From contig SKIA01000018.1 of the NCBI GenBank assembly GCA_007116645.1, positions 1 to 25,569 on the forward strand: a stretch of 25,569 bases of DNA. The letters run 5' to 3'. Positions within the stretch are counted from its first letter, which is position 1; every line of letters starts with the position of its first letter. The position numbers were made by a program, and so were the translations under genes. The notes beneath the pieces were generated by a model. The model was not told the DNA's origin. It did no database searches and saw only the letters and a list, made by a program, of their open reading frames with translations. The DNA is from Candidatus Woesearchaeota archaeon. Lineage in GTDB: Archaea > Nanobdellota > Nanobdellia > Woesearchaeales > SKIA01. Of this stretch, positions 21,900 through 25,569 are shown in pieces.

Positions 21900-23114
21900 A
21901 TGAAGCGACTTGTTTGGGCATTACTTGCACTACAACTACTCGTGTTTGCCTTCTTTCTCATGCACCTTGGAGACACAACAGGCCACGCAACAGCACGTGG
22001 AGGTCATAGCACTCAAATAAGCTTAGAGCCATACACGCCCTGGACTGGAATGCACGGGCGACTTACAACAACAGGCGAGACGATAGTAACGCTCACACAA
22101 CAACAAATAATCCAAAGACATGTCTATTTTGATAACCCGCAAAATGAGTGTAAACGAACAGAGCTTTTTGCAGCAACAACGCCGGTAAGCGCACAAGACA
22201 TAACGCCCGTTACTCCACAACAGGCAGACGCACTACTTGGATTTGTATCGGGACACGCATATAGTGCAACAAGTATGTTTACCACGCAAGAAACATATGA
22301 TCTCGCAGGAACACCAGTGATGCTGTGGAGTACCACAACAAACGGAGCACTCACAAGTTTCACACAAGGAATAGGACAAGTAAACGGAACCCTTGTGTTT
22401 GTGACAAAAACTGTGCGTAACGGACGCGCATACAATAATGAACCAGCAGACTATCAATTTCTCTTGCCAGCAGGACAGTGGCACGTCACGTACGACGAAA
22501 CAGACGAATGCACTGTACTTGATGAATTTGAGGAATCAACACTGACGCCTGCTGATGCAAAATTAGACGTAAGTGTCGAAACACGCATTTGCGTAGGTGA
22601 AGAAACGCGCTTTGCAGCAGTATTTATGCGAGAAAGAACGCTTTGCAGGCCGCACGAGTGGGGGAATGTATACTGCACTGTTGCCTCGGACGCAACGCTT
22701 GGCATACGAAAAGACACACAAACAGTAACTGCTTTGGCAGAAAACGGAGTGGTGTTTTTTAGCCCATCAGAACCAGGACAATACACGCTATCGGCGCAAA
22801 CACAAAACCAAACAGCAACACGCATCATCTCAGCACAACACTGCCTGGGATATGGAGTGCAAGAACCTGACGCGCGCACAATAACCTATGACAGACCTGT
22901 TGTGGAAATTGGACAGTTTCCTCACAGAGCCCCCAGAGAAGAAACACCTGCACAACTTGACGAGCAAACAATTGCAGCAGCCTACTCGCTTATCGCAACA
23001 CTCACCATCATGATCGTACTGCTTTCACTGTTTGCATACTTTCATGTCGCAGAAAAAGCAGTTTTTGCAAGCCTAAGAGTAAGAATCTGGTTGCTTGAGC
23101 ACTTTAGAAAATAA
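21900..23114 (+). CDS. Surface protein anchored at both ends, carrying the shared WQG-like domain
   Basis: A 404-residue protein with an N-terminal hydrophobic helix (MKRLVWALLALQLLVFAFFL), a ~340-residue ectodomain and a C-terminal membrane helix (about 363-385) followed by a basic amphipathic tail. The first ectodomain half resembles the shared surface domain: PYTPWTGMHGRL near its start, and QVNGTLVFVTK followed by PADYQFLLPAG near its end; GTLVFVTK also occurs verbatim in the giant protein's terminal domain. The second half is an Ig-like region with several cysteines (DECTVLDEFEE, ETRICVGEETRF, RTLCRPHEWGNVYCTV) ending FSPSEPGQYTLSAQTQNQTA. The TATA box dictates ATG 21900 rather than 21867. 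It diverges from paralogue 2 across a 183-base shared regulatory region. It may be the membrane base of the surface assembly. Confidence 0.85.
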   Translation: MKRLVWALLALQLLVFAFFLMHLGDTTGHATARGGHSTQISLEPYTPWTGMHGRLTTTGETIVTLTQQQIIQRHVYFDNPQNECKRTELFAATTPVSAQDITPVTPQQADALLGFVSGHAYSATSMFTTQETYDLAGTPVMLWSTTTNGALTSFTQGIGQVNGTLVFVTKTVRNGRAYNNEPADYQFLLPAGQWHVTYDETDECTVLDEFEESTLTPADAKLDVSVETRICVGEETRFAAVFMRERTLCRPHEWGNVYCTVASDATLGIRKDTQTVTALAENGVVFFSPSEPGQYTLSAQTQNQTATRIISAQHCLGYGVQEPDARTITYDRPVVEIGQFPHRAPREETPAQLDEQTIAAAYSLIATLTIMIVLLSLFAYFHVAEKAVFASLRVRIWLLEHFRK

Positions 23115-23124
23115 GATTTAAAAT
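23115..23124 (+). promoter_or_regulatory. TATA-like sequence after the 21900 gene
   Basis: GATTTAAAAT sits directly after the TAA at 23112-23114. It would initiate near 23143, after the ATG at 23130, so it does not fit a leaderless start there. Confidence 0.25.
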
Positions 23125-23129
23125 GAGAA

Positions 23130-23270
23130 ATGTCTGTTGCTACTCGCGGGGAGGCGGTCGCGCGCGGGATTGGCCTTTACACTGTAGTATATCATCAAGC
23201 AGCACATATCTTGCTAGAATGAGCAGCACAAACACATGGCTTTAAACTGTCTACTGGAGAAAAAAGACGA
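23130..23270 (+). pseudogene. Possible 5' part of the next gene, cut off by TGA
   Basis: An ATG at 23130 opens the frame used by the 23271 gene, giving MSVATRGEAVARGIGLYTVV then YHQAAHILLE before TGA at 23220-23222. After the TGA the same frame is open for 16 more codons (AAQTHGFKLSTGEKRR) into the annotated GTG. The inferred sequence looks protein-like on both sides of the TGA. This suggests either a longer gene interrupted by one nonsense change or a chance open frame. The block 23144-23176 is much more GC-rich than its surroundings. Confidence 0.35.
23239..23247 (+). promoter_or_regulatory. TATA-like box before GTG 23271
   Basis: GCTTTAAAC is centred about 28 bases before GTG 23271, which would allow a functional short gene even if the upstream frame is broken. 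Confidence 0.4.
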
Positions 23271-23591
23271 GTGCTGCACGAATCTGTCGCAAAATACGTT
23301 GAAACACGATTTAGTTTTCGCGACGAACACTTGCTTGCAACAGAAGATGCTATTTACGAACACATAAAACAGCGATTCGGCACTCAACCCGTACTGACTT
23401 CAGACAGACAACGCTGTGCGGACAACCGATACTGCATAGGGCCGCTGGGACTTGATGATAACGTTTGCTCAGTGTTTTTGCGTGAATCAGCCAACGATTT
23501 GACGCCAGAGTGCTTTATTCAAGCAACAGGAGTCGCGATAGACTTTCCTCGCGTGATGAGGTATCACAACGTGGACTGCTGGATGCACTGA
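23271..23591 (+). CDS. Cysteine-containing small protein, unknown
   Basis: A 106-residue ORF of unknown function. The N-terminal part is helical and charged (ESVAKYVETRFSFRDEHLLA). The second half contains five cysteines (RCADNRYC, NVCSVF, PECF, VDCW), suggesting disulfides or a metal site, although their spacing fits no zinc-finger pattern I know. There is no signal peptide or membrane segment, which makes disulfides less likely if this start is right. GTG 23271 has a TATA-like box 28 bases upstream, consistent with a leaderless start. The same frame is open upstream to a TGA at 23220, so this could instead be the 3' part of a longer interrupted gene. It ends 37 bases before aIF5A. Confidence 0.55.
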   Translation: MLHESVAKYVETRFSFRDEHLLATEDAIYEHIKQRFGTQPVLTSDRQRCADNRYCIGPLGLDDNVCSVFLRESANDLTPECFIQATGVAIDFPRVMRYHNVDCWMH

Positions 23592-23598
23592 CCAAATA

Positions 23599-23607
23599 TT
23601 TATAAAC
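23599..23607 (+). promoter_or_regulatory. TATA box of the aIF5A-eL40 operon
   Basis: TTTATAAAC is centred 26 bases before ATG 23629. Confidence 0.65.
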
Positions 23608-23628
23608 GCGTTCATAATCCAATGTCGC

Positions 23629-24033
23629 ATGGGCGAAACAAAGCTTGTATCTGTAGGAACTCTCAAGAAAGGGAGCACTGTCGTCATTGAAGACGCAGCG
23701 TGCGTAGTGTCAGAGACTAAAACCTCTCGACCAGGAAAGCACGGCCACGCAAAAGTAAACCTCACAGCAGTAGGTATGCTTGATAACAAGAAAAGAAACA
23801 TCGTCATGCCAGGACACGATATGATTCCTGTACCTGTCATTGACAAAAGAAACGCCCAAGTACTTTCTGTAGCAGGCGAAAAAGCAAACGTCATGGACAT
23901 GGAAAGCTACGAAAGCTTTGACCTAGCAATCCCAGAAGAGCTCTCAGGACAAGTTGCAAGCGGACAAATCATTGTCTACTGGGTTATTCTTGATGACAAA
24001 GTCATCAAACAAATCAAACAGGAGGCAGCATAA
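23629..24033 (+). CDS. eif5A: Translation factor aIF5A
   Basis: A 134-residue archaeal aIF5A of normal length. The N-terminal SH3-like domain carries the modification loop SRPGKHGHAK; Lys37 is the residue converted to hypusine or deoxyhypusine. The C-terminal OB-fold domain follows the MESYESFDLAIPEEL segment. aIF5A relieves ribosome stalling at difficult peptide bonds such as proline runs and needs deoxyhypusine synthase, which is not in this window. A TATA box 26 bases upstream supports a leaderless start. The gene ends in TAA whose last A is the first base of the eL40 ATG, and GGAGG lies inside its 3' end, so the two genes are transcribed and probably translated together. Confidence 0.97.
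   Translation: MGETKLVSVGTLKKGSTVVIEDAACVVSETKTSRPGKHGHAKVNLTAVGMLDNKKRNIVMPGHDMIPVPVIDKRNAQVLSVAGEKANVMDMESYESFDLAIPEELSGQVASGQIIVYWVILDDKVIKQIKQEAA
24021..24025 (+). promoter_or_regulatory. Ribosome-binding site of eL40
   Basis: GGAGG lies seven bases before ATG 24033, inside the last codons of aIF5A. Confidence 0.7.
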
Positions 24034-24194
24034 TGGCAATATTTGAAGAAGCAAACGCACGTTTATTTCACAGAGTCTTCGTCTGCAAAGATTGTAAGTC
24101 AAAACGAAAAGCAAACATTCTGAAAGTACAAGCAGGACGCATTAGCTGCCGAAAGTGTGGCTCAAGTAGTCTAAGAACTGTACGACGTAAATAA
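24033..24194 (+). CDS. rpl40e: 50S ribosomal protein eL40 (L40e)
   Basis: A 53-residue zinc-binding ribosomal protein. It reads MAIFEEANARLFHRVFVCKD, with Cys18-x2-Cys21 and, after a basic middle (KSKRKANILKVQAGRIS), Cys39-x2-Cys42, then a basic end SSSLRTVRRK. This matches archaeal eL40, which lacks the ubiquitin fusion found in eukaryotes. The length and four-cysteine spacing are normal. The start codon shares one base with the aIF5A stop. A 6-bp inverted repeat spans its stop codon. Confidence 0.95.
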   Translation: MAIFEEANARLFHRVFVCKDCKSKRKANILKVQAGRISCRKCGSSSLRTVRRK

Positions 24195-24213
24195 ACTCAT
24201 AATTTGTGAGTTG
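24194..24213. terminator. Small inverted repeat between convergent genes
   Basis: AACTCA-8-TGAGTT lies between the eL40 stop and the stop of the minus-strand gene. It could form a weak bidirectional hairpin; there is no T tract. Confidence 0.25.
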
Positions 24214-24640
24214 AACCGTATACGAATCGAGAGATATCATTTCCATAAGCAGCAACTGCTCGTTCAACTACTTCGTGGATTTGGCCGGTGTGCGGAAGAT
24301 CAGGGGTAGGAAGTAATAATTCTCTAAGATCGGTCGGGTGTCGTCGCATACTTTGCTGACGCCCAGTAGGGTGCGTTAGTTCTTTTTTCAAATACATTTC
24401 CACTTTGTGATGTGGGGGTGCGATCAGAAATCGCATGCCTGGCCCTTTAGAGTTGATGTAGGCTTGTGCTCGCAGTGTTGGAATGTCTGTTGGAACTATA
24501 AGGTCGGGAAATTGTCCGTCAAAAAACAATGGGTTAGCATATGTTGCGTCAGTTACTGGCCCTGCATCGTTAACAATTACCGTGGGGCGCTTATATTCTT
24601 CGTACTTCGCCGCCAGTATTCTTGTATCCGCGATCTGCAA
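24197..24640 (-). CDS. Protein of unknown function
   Basis: A ~147-residue soluble protein that I do not recognise. Its sequence includes RPTVIVNDAGPVTDATYANP, FFDGQFPDLIVPTDIPTLRA, FLIAPPHHKVEMYLKKEL and a C-terminal helix QIHEVVERAVAAYGND. No cysteines, membrane segments or clear catalytic motif are seen. No good ATG is available: the reading begins at TTG 24640, 50 bases inside the upstream 55-residue ORF in another frame. So either a TTG start is used by coupling, or the two frames are halves of one protein joined by frameshifting or split by mutation. The 3' end lies two bases from the end of the opposing eL40 gene. Confidence 0.6.
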   Translation of the reverse strand: MQIADTRILAAKYEEYKRPTVIVNDAGPVTDATYANPLFFDGQFPDLIVPTDIPTLRAQAYINSKGPGMRFLIAPPHHKVEMYLKKELTHPTGRQQSMRRHPTDLRELLLPTPDLPHTGQIHEVVERAVAAYGNDISRFVYGSTHKL

Positions 24641-24758
24641 AATACATAATCTCGCCCGGGGATAGTTCTTTTCGACTTCTTTGAATGTCTTCAGGCAAAA
24701 TTACGCGAACAGCGACTTCATCTTCAGAAACGTTTTCTGTCGCTACAACAATAACCAT
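24591..24758 (-). CDS. 55-residue protein, first ORF of the minus-strand pair
   Basis: A 55-residue ORF begins at ATG 24758 and reads MVIVVATENVSEDEVAVRVI, LPEDIQRSRKELSPGEIM and YFADRGYKNTGGEVRRI before TAA at 24591-24593. A TATA box (24779-24787) is 25 bases upstream, as for leaderless genes nearby. The first strand and the acidic helices look like real protein, but I know no family. Its last 50 bases overlap the next ORF in a different frame. It may be a free small protein or the N-terminal piece of a frameshifted gene with the 24197-24640 reading. Confidence 0.6.
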   Translation of the reverse strand: MVIVVATENVSEDEVAVRVILPEDIQRSRKELSPGEIMYFADRGYKNTGGEVRRI

Positions 24759-24778
24759 GTGTTGTTACCACACAGGGA

Positions 24779-24787
24779 ATATAAAAA
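24779..24787 (-). promoter_or_regulatory. TATA box for the 55-residue ORF
   Basis: Minus-strand TTTTATAT is centred 25 bases before ATG 24758. Confidence 0.55.
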
Positions 24788-24824
24788 CGTTGCGTTTCGG
24801 ATCCAACCGACCATTTACGGAAAT

Positions 24825-24833
24825 CTTAAAAAT
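24825..24833 (+). promoter_or_regulatory. TATA-like box for the Yip1-like gene
   Basis: CTTAAAAAT is centred 25 bases before GTG 24854. Confidence 0.5.
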
Positions 24834-24853
24834 CTGCAAGCTCCCATTTCATC

Positions 24854-25414
24854 GTGCGATTCAAAACATACCTGGCATATGGCTTTAAACAACTAGCTTG
24901 GGATACGGACGCCACACAAAAAATATTGTGTGATAAAAAAAGTTTCGGCCATGCAAAAACGCTTATTTTTGGTATAGCAAGTCTTGTAGCACTACTATTT
25001 TTTACCGCGTCCTTCTCGTTTTATCACCTGCTATCTTACCCTCTGGAGGTCCTTTATACTTTGCTACAATCAGGAGGCATCTTCGTATTCTGTATCATGA
25101 TCATTTTTCTGTGGTATGGTATGATGCATATTATTGCAACCATGCTTGGAGGCAAATCAAGTATAAAACAATTCATTGCTGTAGTTACAAACTATTTTTT
25201 TGCTGTGTCCATTATGTGGTTTGTTATTGGCTTGATTGGTCAAATACCATTTATTGGTTTACTTGCAGTATTGTGTTGGATGACATACACACTCATCACA
25301 TGCATTATTTTAGTTAGAGAAGTGTTTAAGTTTAATACTACACGCGCAACTATAGCAGTACTTCTTGGTGTAGCGATAGTAACTGCTGTGTTGCTACTGT
25401 TTGGCCTGATATAG
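24854..25414 (+). CDS. Yip1-domain-like membrane protein
   Basis: A 186-residue protein with a short cytosolic N-terminus (AYGFKQLAWDTDATQKILCD) and five hydrophobic helices at about 35-58, 70-92, 110-130, 133-155 and 163-185. The pattern of a short amphipathic N-terminus followed by five closely spaced helices, with a conserved-looking 'GGKSSIKQF' loop between helices 2 and 3, is that of the Yip1 family found in many archaea. Yip1 proteins in eukaryotes shape and traffic membranes; archaeal ones have no settled role. The start is GTG 24854, supported by a TATA-like box 25 bases upstream and by the absence of a suitable ATG before the first helix. It stands alone and is unrelated to the divergent minus-strand pair. 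Confidence 0.75.
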   Translation: MRFKTYLAYGFKQLAWDTDATQKILCDKKSFGHAKTLIFGIASLVALLFFTASFSFYHLLSYPLEVLYTLLQSGGIFVFCIMIIFLWYGMMHIIATMLGGKSSIKQFIAVVTNYFFAVSIMWFVIGLIGQIPFIGLLAVLCWMTYTLITCIILVREVFKFNTTRATIAVLLGVAIVTAVLLLFGLI

Positions 25415-25449
25415 AACTTTTATGTTGAATACTAAAATAAAGCCATACG

Positions 25450-25458
25450 CATATAAAG
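25450..25458 (+). promoter_or_regulatory. TATA box for the last gene
   Basis: CATATAAAG is centred 26 bases before ATG 25480. Confidence 0.6.
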
Positions 25459-25479
25459 CACGCATCACCCAGTAAGTAA

Positions 25480-25569
25480 ATGGCAGGCTTTTGGGAACAA
25501 CACTGGTACGTCGTACTATTCTACGTCGGCGTAATCGCACTCTTGTTTTTATTTAGGAAAAAATTCGAA
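25480..25569 (+). CDS. Membrane protein, 5' end only (possible site-2 protease, M50)
   Basis: The first 30 codons of a gene that leaves the right edge: MAGFWEQHWYVVLFYVGVIA then LLFLFRKKFE. It has one hydrophobic helix followed by a basic RKKFE. This resembles the beginning of archaeal M50 site-2 protease-like proteins, where a first helix ends in a similar RKKFE segment, but no catalytic HExxH is inside the window, so this is only a hint. The TATA box 26 bases upstream makes ATG 25480 a credible leaderless start. Confidence 0.55.
   Translation, partial: MAGFWEQHWYVVLFYVGVIALLFLFRKKFE

Noticed and set aside
23140..23180. A structured non-coding RNA in the GC-rich patch
   Set aside because: I could not build a convincing long hairpin or recognise tRNA, SRP or C/D-box features; GC-rich codons explain it as well.
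23220..23222. Selenocysteine at the in-frame TGA
   Set aside because: No selenoprotein family is recognised, and the 37 bases after the gene hold the aIF5A promoter, leaving no room for an archaeal 3' SECIS element.
1..25569. CRISPR arrays, tRNA or rRNA genes, complete insertion sequences
   Set aside because: No regularly spaced repeats, cloverleaf sequences or terminal inverted repeats with a transposase were seen; the only repeats are the 11-mers near 14100 and the module duplication in the giant gene.

Overview
The window looks archaeal, most likely a small-genome DPANN lineage such as Woesearchaeota/Pacearchaeota; the domain is well supported, the lineage is a guess. Archaeal markers are uS2, RadB, aIF5A with its hypusine loop, eL40, aMBF1, a HerA/DUF87 ATPase and a THUMP methyltransferase. 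Most first-of-unit genes have a TATA-like box centred about 25-29 nt before the start codon, so their mRNAs are probably leaderless. Genes inside operons instead overlap their neighbour or carry a GGAG/GAGG ribosome-binding site.

Layout. 1-926: 3' end of the uS2 gene, then a small membrane protein. 943-2231 (minus): radB and a coupled serine hydrolase. 2335-8328 (plus): a cell-envelope glycan block with a GT-C-like membrane protein, a second polytopic protein, a processive GT2 synthase, a membrane-tethered thioredoxin-like protein with CPAC, and a PMT/ArnT-like GT-C enzyme. 8300-14045: aMBF1, a THUMP RNA methyltransferase with an altered catalytic motif, a two-wing HTH regulator, a membrane-anchored parvulin, a CBS plus zinc-ribbon protein, a dolichol/phytol-kinase-like protein and a HerA-like ATPase.

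14199-23114 is a surface-protein locus. A 48-residue ORF is coupled by ATGA overlap to a 1463-residue secreted protein carrying Ig/FN3/CARDB modules and about 39 N-glycosylation sequons. Next come a membrane-anchored protein with cell-wall-binding-repeat-like units, two small secreted paralogues, and a protein anchored at both ends. By eye, the two small proteins, the C-terminus of the giant protein and the middle of the doubly anchored protein share one domain that I cannot name. The simplest reading is a cell-surface layer or appendage whose parts share an interaction domain and are glycosylated, folded and anchored by products encoded nearby.

23115-25569: a possibly interrupted small gene, the aIF5A-eL40 translation operon, two overlapping unknown minus-strand genes, a Yip1-like membrane protein, and the start of a probable membrane protease gene. 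I see no tRNA, rRNA, CRISPR array or complete insertion sequence. No gene-free stretch exceeds 300 bases; the longest are about 150-180 bases and hold promoters and repeats.
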